Shown: positions 23,388 through 31,455 of the stretch, one piece after another
Layout of the letters: each line of letters opens with the position of its first letter
Position numbering within the stretch: position 1 is the first letter of the stretch
NCBI GenBank assembly: GCA_029212965.1
Contig: JARGOV010000025.1
Span: 1 to 33,671, forward strand
Direction: 5' to 3'
Length of the DNA stretch: 33,671 nucleotides
Origin: Porticoccaceae bacterium
GTDB lineage: Bacteria; Pseudomonadota; Gammaproteobacteria; Pseudomonadales; Porticoccaceae
The notes under the pieces: generated by a model
The model's input: only the letters and a program-made list of their open reading frames with translations
Database searches by the model: none
What the model was told of the DNA's origin: nothing
Program-made: the position numbers and the translations under genes

Positions 23388-24566
23388 ATGGCCCTTAGTG
23401 ATTTCACCTCCTGGTTCGATCAACCTCTGAGCAAACTTTATTACAATGAAGATCATGACGCATGGCGTCATATGTATCGCCGCTTTGTCGATAAAGAAAT
23501 AGCACCAAATCTTAGTGACTGGGAAGAGGCGGGTATTTTCCCTCGTGAACTTTACTCAAAGGCGGCACAATTGGGTGTCTTGCAAATGGGCTATCCCGAG
23601 GAATATGGCGGTGTGCCTGATACGGACCATTTTTTTAGTATTATCTCGGCTCAAGAACAAGCACGTTCTGGAGGGGGAGGTGTTAACTCCAGCCTGATCA
23701 CTCACACAATTGGCATGCCACCCATTGTCAATCAAGGCACTGAAGCTATGAAAGCTAAGATAATTCCCGGGATTGTGTCCGGCGAAAAAATTTCAGCTTT
23801 GGCTATTACAGAACCGTCGGGGGGGTCGGATGTTGCTAATTTACAAACGACGGCCAAACGTGCAGGTGATCATTACATTGTTAACGGTTCTAAAATGTTT
23901 ATTACCAGCGGCACCCGGGCAGATTTTTTTACCGTTGCGGTACGCACGGGTGGCCCAGGCCGTTCTGGTATTTCTCTGTTATTAATAGAAAAAGACACGC
24001 CAGGATTTAGCGCAACCTCATTGAAAAAAATGGGCTGGCATTCTTCCGACACAGCAGCACTGTATTTCAATGACTGTAAAGTACCCGTAGAAAACTTGAT
24101 TGGTGAAGAAAATAATGGTTTCGGCATTATTGTCGGTAATTTCAATGCTGAGCGCTTGGGACTGGCGGCAATGGCTAATGCTTTGGCCATGGTGTGTATG
24201 GATGAAGCCGTCGCTTGGGCAAGAGAACGTAAAACTTTCGGTCAGCGTTTGGTTGATCATCAAGTGATCCGCCATAAGTTTGTTGAAATGGGTAAACGCA
24301 TTGCTGCTACTCAAGCATTTATTGAAAAAACGGCCTGGCAAATGGAAAATGAAAGCATGCCCATTTCTGAATTGAGCATGGTTAAGTTAATGGCTGCTGA
24401 AACTATGGAGTTTTGTGCTCGTGAAGCGGTACAGGTCTTTGGGGGTAGTGGTTTTATGCACGGCAATAAGGTTGAACGTATTTACCGCGAAGTGCGTGTA
24501 TATGCAATTGGTGGTGGGTCGGAAGAAATTATGCGAGAACTGGCCGCTAAGCAAATGGCTTTTTAA
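23388..24566 (+). CDS. Acyl-CoA dehydrogenase (paralogue B)
   Basis: Second acyl-CoA dehydrogenase, 392 aa, the same length as its upstream neighbour. It shares the unusual N-terminus (MALSDFTSWFDQPLSK), the loop AITEPSGGSDVANLQTTA, the catalytic-Glu helix FNAERLGLAAMA and the C-terminal RVYAIGGGSEEIMREL. Most aligned positions are identical by eye, so the pair arose by tandem duplication. Start is ATG 23388 after GAGGA; an in-frame ATG at 23328 adds 20 unconserved residues. Two adjacent acyl-CoA dehydrogenases could form a heterotetramer, as in ChsE1/ChsE2, or be separate enzymes with different chain preference. Both keep the Glu, unlike Chs-type pairs in which the subunits diverge, so separate homomeric enzymes remain equally plausible. 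Confidence 0.92.
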   Translation: MALSDFTSWFDQPLSKLYYNEDHDAWRHMYRRFVDKEIAPNLSDWEEAGIFPRELYSKAAQLGVLQMGYPEEYGGVPDTDHFFSIISAQEQARSGGGGVNSSLITHTIGMPPIVNQGTEAMKAKIIPGIVSGEKISALAITEPSGGSDVANLQTTAKRAGDHYIVNGSKMFITSGTRADFFTVAVRTGGPGRSGISLLLIEKDTPGFSATSLKKMGWHSSDTAALYFNDCKVPVENLIGEENNGFGIIVGNFNAERLGLAAMANALAMVCMDEAVAWARERKTFGQRLVDHQVIRHKFVEMGKRIAATQAFIEKTAWQMENESMPISELSMVKLMAAETMEFCAREAVQVFGGSGFMHGNKVERIYREVRVYAIGGGSEEIMRELAAKQMAF

Positions 24567-25059
24567 TACACACGTTATTATATAAAGACTTCTTCATAGC
24601 TATAGTGATCGATTTTTTGCCGGGCTTGTTAATAGAATAAATTTAACAATCCAACTTGAATAATTGAAATTTCTATTCCACGATCCCAGAGCAACACAAG
24701 GCAACATTGCTTTTAGGTAGACTGGAAACATCTGTTCTCCCTCTCAAGCTCTAGTCGACAGCTCTTAGGCTCTTTCTAACATTTACTAGCAACACCTGTC
24801 ACTCTTATTTGTGGTGTAACGGGGTCGAAGGAAGAAATCAGTTCTAGCAAAGTATCATCAATTAATGCCCCGCTTATAAGTCGATAGCTTGGAACATCTA
24901 TCCTGGTAGGACCATTTTTTGTAGCTTAAATAGCAGGTTTGGTTTATTCGGTTTGACTAGACGAAACCGGATAATCTCTGAGATCATTTGTTCAGTCTTC
25001 TAATCATATCTGGTGTGTTTTACTGGGCTTAATGACTTTAACAATAAAAAGGAAAGAGA
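24567..25059. other. 493-bp intergenic region upstream of the epimerase-like gene
   Basis: No credible ORF, tRNA or terminator was found. Near the 3' end is an inverted repeat (CGGTTT at 24949-24954, AAACCG at 24964-24969) about 90 bp before the next start codon. A weak ACACC/GGTGT pair occurs at 24792-24817. The region probably contains the promoter of the gene at 25060 and the end of the acyl-CoA dehydrogenase transcript. Confidence 0.5.
24949..24969. repeat. Inverted repeat CGGTTT-N9-AAACCG, possible operator
   Basis: The two 6-bp arms are perfect and separated by 9 nt, giving a 21-bp dyad of the size bound by TetR/GntR-type dimers. It is 90 bp upstream of the epimerase-like gene. No regulator gene lies adjacent, so the binder, if any, is unknown. 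Confidence 0.35.
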
Positions 25060-26160
25060 ATGAAAGCATTGGTAGTTGGCGGTACGGGGCCGACGGGGCC
25101 ATACCTCGTTAATGGTTTATTGGCACGAGGCTATGAGGTCGCTATTTTTCATCGCGGCACTCACGAAATTCCTGAAATTCCCCCTGAGGTTGAACATATT
25201 CACGGCGATCCCCACTTTCTCGAAACTATAGAAGAGTCTCTCGCGGGACGTACTTTTGATCTTGCTGTTGTTACCTACGGTCGGGTAAGGTTTTTAGCTC
25301 AAGCTCTCGTCGGAAAGGTAGGACGTTTTGTCAGCGTTGGTGGGGTGGCGAGTTATCGCGGCTATTTTGAGCCTGGAGCCCTAGTCCCTGAGGGTTTCCA
25401 GTGCCCAGTAGCGGAAACCGATCCTCTTGTCGATAGCGAGGCTGAACATCGTTTTTCTTACTTAATTGCACAAACGGAGCAAACGGTACTTGAGTACCAT
25501 CCAGAGGCAGCTCACTTTCGTTATCCTTATGTCTATGGTCCGCGTCAGCTGATTCCCAGAGAGTGGAGTATTATTCGCCGTATTCTCGATAAACGCCCAT
25601 ACATTGTTCTACCTGACGCTGGGTTAACCTTAACCACTCATGGTTATGTCGCTAATCTTGCTCATGCAGTATTACTTGCGGTTGATAAACCCTCCGCTTC
25701 TGCTGGGGAAATCTATAATTGCGGTGATGAAAACCAGCTGACAATGCATCAGGTGGTAGAGGTCATCGCTAACAAAATGGGTGCATCTCTGCCCGTTGAA
25801 TCCATGCCATGGGATATCGCTCACCCCGCGCGGCCTTACACTACAGGTCCGAGTACTCACCACCGTGTACTCGATTTATCGAAGCTTAAGACGCAGCTGG
25901 GTTATCGGGATGTGCATTCGAGTATAGATTCATTAGGCTTAACCGTTGATTGGTTGCTGGAAAACCGGCCTGTACCCGGCGGTGATGTCGAAGGGCGTCT
26001 ACAGGATAGCTTCGATTACACAGCTGAAGACCGCCTTGTCAGTGCCTGGCGCGGCTGCCTTGAGACAATGCGTGCAATGCCTTTTGATGCTGTTGGTGAG
26101 CGTCCCCATCCCTATGCACATCCAAAAAAACCGGGTGAAAAAGATCACCGTAACCGTTGA
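25060..26160 (+). CDS. NAD-dependent epimerase/dehydratase-like extended SDR
   Basis: Extended-SDR fold protein of 366 aa. The N-terminal dinucleotide loop is LVVGGTGPTGPYLV (about 5-18), then VAIFHRG, where Arg suggests NADP may bind. The substrate-side segment YPYVYGPRQLIPREWSIIRRIL is typical of sugar epimerase relatives. The catalytic motif YxxxK appears as Tyr134-LIA-Gln138, so the lysine is replaced by glutamine. This may shift the chemistry or abolish it; substrates are unknown. ATG at 25060 follows AAGGAAAG. It lies on the same strand as the acyl-CoA dehydrogenases but 493 bp downstream, so operon membership is doubtful. It converges on ycgB with 47 bp between stops. Confidence 0.8.
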   Translation: MKALVVGGTGPTGPYLVNGLLARGYEVAIFHRGTHEIPEIPPEVEHIHGDPHFLETIEESLAGRTFDLAVVTYGRVRFLAQALVGKVGRFVSVGGVASYRGYFEPGALVPEGFQCPVAETDPLVDSEAEHRFSYLIAQTEQTVLEYHPEAAHFRYPYVYGPRQLIPREWSIIRRILDKRPYIVLPDAGLTLTTHGYVANLAHAVLLAVDKPSASAGEIYNCGDENQLTMHQVVEVIANKMGASLPVESMPWDIAHPARPYTTGPSTHHRVLDLSKLKTQLGYRDVHSSIDSLGLTVDWLLENRPVPGGDVEGRLQDSFDYTAEDRLVSAWRGCLETMRAMPFDAVGERPHPYAHPKKPGEKDHRNR

Positions 26161-26207
26161 TTGGTTCCGTTACTTATTTGGTCTAACGGTAGTTCCTGAA
26201 TGGGGAC

Positions 26208-27755
26208 TTAAACCATAATTGCCACAGTTGGCGTCATAATTTTTTCTGTGTCCTCATCAATTGTCGGCCAGTAGTAAGACTTGTTGACGATATTCTGATC
26301 TATGGACTCTAGTTTTACATCAAAGCCCCAAAGATGATGGATATATTTCAGTACTTCTGGAGTGGTTGTGGCATCCATGGGGCGATGGTCGTGGACGTAA
26401 TGGCGAAGTAATAGACTGCGGTCGCCATTAATATTGGCATTGACCACTTGGATGTTTGGTTCGTTATTGCCAATATTATGCATGCCTGCAAGCGCTTCTC
26501 TAATTATTTGGTAACCGCTGTCGTTATGTATCGCGGCGACTTCCAGGTGATCATTTTTATCGCTATCGAGTACGGCAAAAAGTTTCAGATCACGGATTAA
26601 TTTAGGTGATAAAAACTGTAATATAAAGCTCTCATCTTTGTAATTCTCCATAGCAAAGTGCAGGGTTTCTAGCCACGGACTACCGGCAATATCGGGAAAC
26701 CAGCGTTTGTCTTCATCACTTGGTGTTTCACAAATCCTGCGGATATCCTGCATCATTGAAAAACCCAGCGTATAGGGATTAATACCACCAAAGCCTGGGT
26801 GATCGTAGGGTGGTTGGTAAACCACATTGGTGTGTGACTGGAGAAATTCCAGCATAAAACCCTCGCTCACACGCCCCTGATGGAAGAGGTCGTAAAGCAG
26901 GTTGTAGTGCCAAAAGCAGGCCCAGCCTTCATTCATTACCTTGGTTTGTCGCTGGGGATATAAGTATTGTGCCATTTTACGCACGATACGAATAATTTCC
27001 CGCTGCCAGGGTTCAAGTAGTGGCGCATCTTTCTCAAAAAAGTAGAGTAGATTTTCCTGAGGCTCAGAGGGGAACGTGGGTTCAACGTCGGGTTTGTCTG
27101 TGCTGATATGCTGGGGAATTGTGCGCCATAAATCATTTACCTGCTGTTGTAGAATAATTTCGCGTTGCTGCTGATTTTCTTTTTCTTCTTGCAGGGAAAG
27201 GGGGTAGGGCCGTTTGTAGCGGTCTACACCGTAGTTCATTAGGGCATGGCACGCATCGAGTATGGACTCAACGGATTCAAGTCCATAGCGCTCTTCGCAC
27301 TTACTGATGTAATCACGAGAAAAAACCAGATAGTCGACGATGGAACTAGCGTCGGTCCATGTTTTAAAAAGATAATTACCTTTAAAAAAAGAATTGTGGC
27401 CAAAGCATGCATGAGCAATGACTAGTGCTTGCATGGTTAGCGTATTCTCTTCTTGTAGATAGGAGATACAAGGATTTGAATTAATCACCAATTCATAGGC
27501 CAGACCCATGTGGCCGCGGCGATAGTTTTGTTCGGTACCAATAAATTGTTTACCAAAAGACCAGTGATTGTAGTTAATGGGCATACCAATAGAGGTGTAG
27601 GCATCCATCATTTGTTCAGAATTAATGACTTCTATTTGGTTGGGATAGGTATCTAATTGATAAACCTCGGCCAGTTCTCCAATGGCTTTTTCGTAGTCCT
27701 CAAGTAGTTCAAAGGTCCAATCTGAACTGTCTGATATTAGCTGGTGTTTACTCAT
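26208..27755 (-). CDS. ycgB: SpoVR family protein (YcgB-like)
   Basis: Cytoplasmic SpoVR-family protein, 515 aa, normal length. Conserved SpoVR blocks are present: YELVINSNPCISYLQEENT, ALVIAHACFGHNSFFKGNY, MNEGWACFWHYNLL, and GFSMMQDIRRICETPSDED. The biochemical activity of the family is unknown. It nearly always accompanies PrkA and YeaH, as here: its ATG overlaps the yeaH stop by 4 bp (27752-27755), so the two are translationally coupled. In E. coli ycgB is separate from yeaGH but shares stress/stationary-phase control; in many other gammaproteobacteria all three form one operon. The frame is intact. Confidence 0.93.
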   Translation of the reverse strand: MSKHQLISDSSDWTFELLEDYEKAIGELAEVYQLDTYPNQIEVINSEQMMDAYTSIGMPINYNHWSFGKQFIGTEQNYRRGHMGLAYELVINSNPCISYLQEENTLTMQALVIAHACFGHNSFFKGNYLFKTWTDASSIVDYLVFSRDYISKCEERYGLESVESILDACHALMNYGVDRYKRPYPLSLQEEKENQQQREIILQQQVNDLWRTIPQHISTDKPDVEPTFPSEPQENLLYFFEKDAPLLEPWQREIIRIVRKMAQYLYPQRQTKVMNEGWACFWHYNLLYDLFHQGRVSEGFMLEFLQSHTNVVYQPPYDHPGFGGINPYTLGFSMMQDIRRICETPSDEDKRWFPDIAGSPWLETLHFAMENYKDESFILQFLSPKLIRDLKLFAVLDSDKNDHLEVAAIHNDSGYQIIREALAGMHNIGNNEPNIQVVNANINGDRSLLLRHYVHDHRPMDATTTPEVLKYIHHLWGFDVKLESIDQNIVNKSYYWPTIDEDTEKIMTPTVAIMV

Positions 27756-29011
27756 CTATCTTGTTTCCTGAATAAGGCACGCAGAACGGGGTAAATGTCA
27801 GCAGCGCTAGTAATGTGCTGCATGGCAAAGGTCTCACCATGTTCTTCCGCTATTGAAAGATAGGATTTCCATAAAACATTGTCTCTTTGGGCAATTTCCA
27901 CATAGGCAAAATATTGTAGTTTCGGTAGTAAACTAGTGAGTAGTTCCTGACACTGAGCACTGTCATCGTGCCAGTTGTCCCCGTCGGAAGCCTGGGCGGT
28001 ATAAATATTCCATTCATTGGTGGGATAACGTTTATCAATAATGTCTTGAGTTAATTTCAATGCGCTTGAGACAACGGTTCCTCCAGTTTCTCGAGAATAG
28101 AAAAAGTCGTGTTCGTCTACTTCGCTGGCCACTGTGTGATGACGAATAAAAACGATATCTGTTCTTTCGTAGTGCCGATCAAGAAACAGGTAAAGCAAAA
28201 TGAAAAAACGTTTGGCGAGATCTTTAGTGGCTTGATCCATGGATCCGGAGACATCCATAATGCAAAACATCACGGCCTTTGAGCACGGTACAGGTTCGAG
28301 TATTTGCTGGTGATAACGTAGGTCAATGTCGTCGAGGAAGGGAACGCGATTTATTTTGTCACGTAGCCGGGTGATTTCTTCCTCCAATTTAATGGCTTTT
28401 GCTACTGAAAAAGAGGGTTGCTGGCGTAGTTCTTTAAGTTGTGCTTGCAGGTCTCGAAGCTCTTTGCGTTTGGCGGCGCTCATGGCGATACGCCGAGCGC
28501 TGGCAGAGCGCATCGAACGAATAACACTAATATTGGACGGTGCGCCACTATTGCTAAAGCCCGCACGTCGGGGTTTAAACTCTCTATCGATGGCTAGCTG
28601 TTTACGTATCAGGTTCGGTAGTTCGAGATCTTCAAATAACAGTTCGAGAAATTCCTGTTGGCTGATTTCAAAGACAAAGTCGTCGGAGCCTTCGCCAGAG
28701 TCACTCGCTTGCTGCTCGCCATTGGCGCCTCCTCCTTTGGGTCGTGGCAATTTGTCACCGCTGGCAAACTCGTGGTTACCGGGAAAGACACGTAATTGCC
28801 GCCCGCCAGGCCCGTGTTTAAAATGGGGCTCAGAGGTATCTTTGCTTGCAATGTTAATGGACTCACCTTTATCGATATCGGTAATACTGCGTTCGCGTAA
28901 ACGTGCCTCCAACGAGCGGCGTATTTGTGCTTTATGGCGTTTTAAAAACCGCTGGCGGTTTACGGCGCTTTTGTTTTTACCGTGCTGTCGTCGATCAATC
29001 AGAAATCCCAT
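27752..29011 (-). CDS. yeaH: YeaH/YhbH family protein (DUF444, VWA-like)
   Basis: Cytoplasmic protein of 419 aa. The N-terminus MGFLIDRRQHGKNKSAVNRQ is the family signature. A low-complexity Gly/Ser/Pro-rich linker follows (GGGANGEQQASDSGEGSD), then a coiled-coil stretch around the KRKELRDLQAQLKELRQQ segment. A VWA-like domain carries the MIDAS motif DVSGSM at about residue 252. ATG at 29011 follows GGGAG; the frame is open upstream to 29218 but that part overlaps yeaG and is not conserved. It lies 22 bp behind yeaG. Members of this family are thought to act with the PrkA kinase; the molecular role is not established. Confidence 0.93.
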   Translation of the reverse strand: MGFLIDRRQHGKNKSAVNRQRFLKRHKAQIRRSLEARLRERSITDIDKGESINIASKDTSEPHFKHGPGGRQLRVFPGNHEFASGDKLPRPKGGGANGEQQASDSGEGSDDFVFEISQQEFLELLFEDLELPNLIRKQLAIDREFKPRRAGFSNSGAPSNISVIRSMRSASARRIAMSAAKRKELRDLQAQLKELRQQPSFSVAKAIKLEEEITRLRDKINRVPFLDDIDLRYHQQILEPVPCSKAVMFCIMDVSGSMDQATKDLAKRFFILLYLFLDRHYERTDIVFIRHHTVASEVDEHDFFYSRETGGTVVSSALKLTQDIIDKRYPTNEWNIYTAQASDGDNWHDDSAQCQELLTSLLPKLQYFAYVEIAQRDNVLWKSYLSIAEEHGETFAMQHITSAADIYPVLRALFRKQDR

Positions 29012-29033
29012 GGTATCTCCCTGCGGGTTTATC

Positions 29034-30956
29034 TCACTGCGATTTTCTGACGCGTAAATACCACTCGGAGAGTAAGCGGACTTGTTTTTCCGTATAGCCA
29101 CGCTCGACCATGCGGTGTACAAAGTTTTGATGCTTGTTCTTTTCGTCCTCAGATGATTTGGCACTGAAGGAAATAACGGGTAGTAGATCTTCGGTGCTGG
29201 CAAACATTTTTTTCTCAATTACCGCGCGAAGTTTTTCATAGCTGGTCCATTTGGGATTTTCGCCTTCGTTGCTCGCACGAGCACGTAATACAAAATTGAC
29301 GATTTCGCTGCGGAAATCTTTGGGATTACTAATGCCCGCCGGTTTTTCAATTTTCTCAAGTTCTGCATTGAGGGTTTCTCGATCGGAAATTTCGCCGGTT
29401 TCAGGATCTCGGTACTCTTGATCCTGTACCCAAAAATCGGCATAGGTGACATAGCGATCAAAGAGGTTTTGCCCATATTCAGAGTAGGACTCTAAATAGG
29501 CGGTTTGAATTTCTTTGCCAATAAATTCAATATAATTCGGCGCTAGATATTCTTTAATGAAATTAAAATAGCGATCGCGTTTTTCAGCTGGGTATTGCTC
29601 TTGCTCAATTTGGTTTTCGAGTACGTAGAGTAAATGCACGGGATTAGCAGCAATTTCGCTGCTATCGAAGTTAAAGACTTTTGATAAGACTTTAAACGCA
29701 AAGCGGGTCGATAACCCTTGCATGCCTTCGTCGACGCCTGCATTGTCGCGATATTCCTGTATGGATTTCGCCTTCGGGTCGACATCTTTTAAGTTTTCGC
29801 CGTCGTAAATGCGCATTTTGGAATAAATACTGGAGTTTTCAGGTTCTATGATTCGCGACAAGGTGGTGAATTGGGCGAGCATTTTTAGCGTGTCGGGCGA
29901 GCAGGGGGCGTTGGCTAAAGAGCTGTTTTCAAGTAGTTTTGCGTAAATCTTGATTTCATCACTGACACGCATGCAGTAGGGAACTTTGACAATATACACG
30001 CGGTCGATGAACGCTTCATTGCTACGATTATTTTTAAAAGTCTGCCATTCCGCTTCATTGGAGTGGGCCAGCACCGTGCCTTCGTAAGGTATGTTGCCAA
30101 TGGCTTCGGTGCCATTGTAGTTGCCTTCCTGGGTTGCTGTTAGCAGTGGGTGCAGTACTTTAATGGGTGCTTTGAACATTTCGACAAATTCGAGAAGCCC
30201 CTGATTGGAGCGACACAGACCACCGGAGTAGCTATAGGCATCGGGATCATCTTGCGAAAATTCCTCGAGTCGACGAATATCGACCTTGCCCACTAGGGCA
30301 GAGATGTCCTGGTTGTTTTCATCGCCTGGCTCAGTTTTACAAATGCCAATTTGGTCGGGTCGTGAAGGGAATACTCGCGTGACACGAAACTGGGTAATAT
30401 CGCCACCGTATTCGTGTAGGCGTTTCACCGCCCAAGGTGACATTTTAGCGCGCAGGTAGCGTGTTGGTATTCCGTATTCCTGTTTGAGGATCTCACCATC
30501 TTCGGATTTTTCAAACAAGCCCAATGGCGATTCGAAAACTGGTGAGTCTTTGAGGCAATAAATGGGCTGCTTTTCCATCAAGCTCTTTAGCTTTTCGGCG
30601 AGTGACGATTTGCCGCCTCCGACCGGGCCGAGTAAATAAAGTATTTGCTTTTGCTCTTCGAGACCCTGTGCTGCGTGGCGATAAAAACTGACGATATTCT
30701 CTACGGCCTCTTCCATGCCATAGAAATCTTCAAAGGGTTTATAGCGACTAATCACTTTGTTGGAAAATATTCGGCTCAGCCTGGGATCCTGTGATGTGTC
30801 GACCATCTGGGGCTCGCCAATGGCTAGCAACAGGCGTTCGGCAGCGGTGGCGTAAACGCTCGGATCTTCACGACACAGGGCTAAGTAGTCTTGAAGACTA
30901 TATTCCTCTACCTGTGTCTGTTGGTATTTATCCTGGTAGTGACTGAATAGCGACAT
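29034..30956 (-). CDS. yeaG: PrkA-family serine protein kinase (YeaG)
   Basis: AAA+-type serine kinase of 640 aa, the normal PrkA length. The N-terminal AAA domain begins around residue 70 and has Walker A GPVGGGKSS (about 110-118). The C-terminal PrkA domain follows. In E. coli YeaG acts in adaptation to sustained nitrogen starvation and stress, and yeaGH is expressed under NtrC/sigma-54 and RpoS. ATG at 30956 follows AAAGGAG at ideal spacing. A sigma-54-type promoter match lies about 50 bp upstream. First gene of the yeaG-yeaH-ycgB operon. Confidence 0.95.
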   Translation of the reverse strand: MSLFSHYQDKYQQTQVEEYSLQDYLALCREDPSVYATAAERLLLAIGEPQMVDTSQDPRLSRIFSNKVISRYKPFEDFYGMEEAVENIVSFYRHAAQGLEEQKQILYLLGPVGGGKSSLAEKLKSLMEKQPIYCLKDSPVFESPLGLFEKSEDGEILKQEYGIPTRYLRAKMSPWAVKRLHEYGGDITQFRVTRVFPSRPDQIGICKTEPGDENNQDISALVGKVDIRRLEEFSQDDPDAYSYSGGLCRSNQGLLEFVEMFKAPIKVLHPLLTATQEGNYNGTEAIGNIPYEGTVLAHSNEAEWQTFKNNRSNEAFIDRVYIVKVPYCMRVSDEIKIYAKLLENSSLANAPCSPDTLKMLAQFTTLSRIIEPENSSIYSKMRIYDGENLKDVDPKAKSIQEYRDNAGVDEGMQGLSTRFAFKVLSKVFNFDSSEIAANPVHLLYVLENQIEQEQYPAEKRDRYFNFIKEYLAPNYIEFIGKEIQTAYLESYSEYGQNLFDRYVTYADFWVQDQEYRDPETGEISDRETLNAELEKIEKPAGISNPKDFRSEIVNFVLRARASNEGENPKWTSYEKLRAVIEKKMFASTEDLLPVISFSAKSSEDEKNKHQNFVHRMVERGYTEKQVRLLSEWYLRVRKSQ

Positions 30957-31003
30957 AAGTTAGCTCCTTTGCTATCAATTTAGACACCTCGCATGAATAA
31001 ATC

Positions 31004-31019
31004 TGCAATAAAAATGCCG
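31004..31019 (-). promoter_or_regulatory. Sigma-54 (-24/-12) promoter candidate for yeaG
   Basis: The minus strand reads CGGCATTTTTATTGCA: GG of the -24 element and GC of the -12 element are exactly 10 nt apart, and TTGCA is perfect. The first base and the sixth base depart from TGGCAC. Predicted start is about 30993, giving a 37-nt leader to the yeaG ATG. Known sigma-54/NtrC control of E. coli yeaGH supports it. Confidence 0.65.
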
Positions 31020-31087
31020 CCATGATTTCAACGAATCGGCTTGGGTCAGAAATCTTGCTCAGCCCTACTTTTTTAAGGAAAGTTAAC

Positions 31088-31106
31088 TTGGTGCCAAATA
31101 CACCAA
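31088..31106. promoter_or_regulatory. Dyad TTGGTG-N7-CACCAA, possible activator site for yeaG
   Basis: Perfect 6-bp arms with a 7-nt spacer are centred about 104 bp upstream of the predicted yeaG start, where bacterial enhancer-binding proteins commonly bind. The order of arms (GGTG then CACC) is opposite to the NtrC consensus (GCACC...GGTGC), so it may serve another activator. Confidence 0.4.
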
Positions 31107-31455
31107 ACGTGAGGCTTATTACTTAAAATTGCTGAGTAAAGGTTTGCATCGTGCCAGCGAGTCGTGTGTCGTCTTTATTCTTGAAATGTCTTAAAAAAAT
31201 GCTATTTAGGAAAAATAGGGCTATGTGGAATGAGATGTAGAGCAAATATAGCTAGACGGCTTGCTTAACCCATGACTTGACAGAGACAGTTTTCAGCGAG
31301 TTTGTGGACCAAGCGCTCAGGCATGGTGCGCTTGGCCAGGGCCCGGTAAAAAATCACTCGCAGGTAGGCTTATGGGTCTTTTCCTGGCTGCTGATGATGG
31401 TGATTTACAGTACAATGGCGCTGTTTTCATCTTCCCTACCGATAGAGATTCTTTG

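Larger units (their letters stand above)
30957..31455. other. 499-bp divergent intergenic region between yeaG and purL
   Basis: Shared upstream region of two divergent transcripts. It holds the sigma-54 element and dyad described separately. It also holds a hairpin with an 8-bp perfect stem (CCAAGCGC 31309-31316, GCGCTTGG 31328-31335; 11-nt loop) without a U tract. A TACAAT hexamer at 31411-31416 could serve purL as a -10, but no good -35 accompanies it. No PurR-like box was recognised. No gene was found. Confidence 0.6.

Noticed and set aside
31309-31335. 8-bp perfect hairpin considered as an intrinsic terminator
   Set aside because: No U tract follows on either strand and no gene ends here.
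31265-31371. Open minus-strand segment of about 35 codons ending LCQVMG in the yeaG-purL region
   Set aside because: No good start or ribosome-binding site and too short to recognise. Part of its apparent coherence comes from the CCAAGCGC hairpin.
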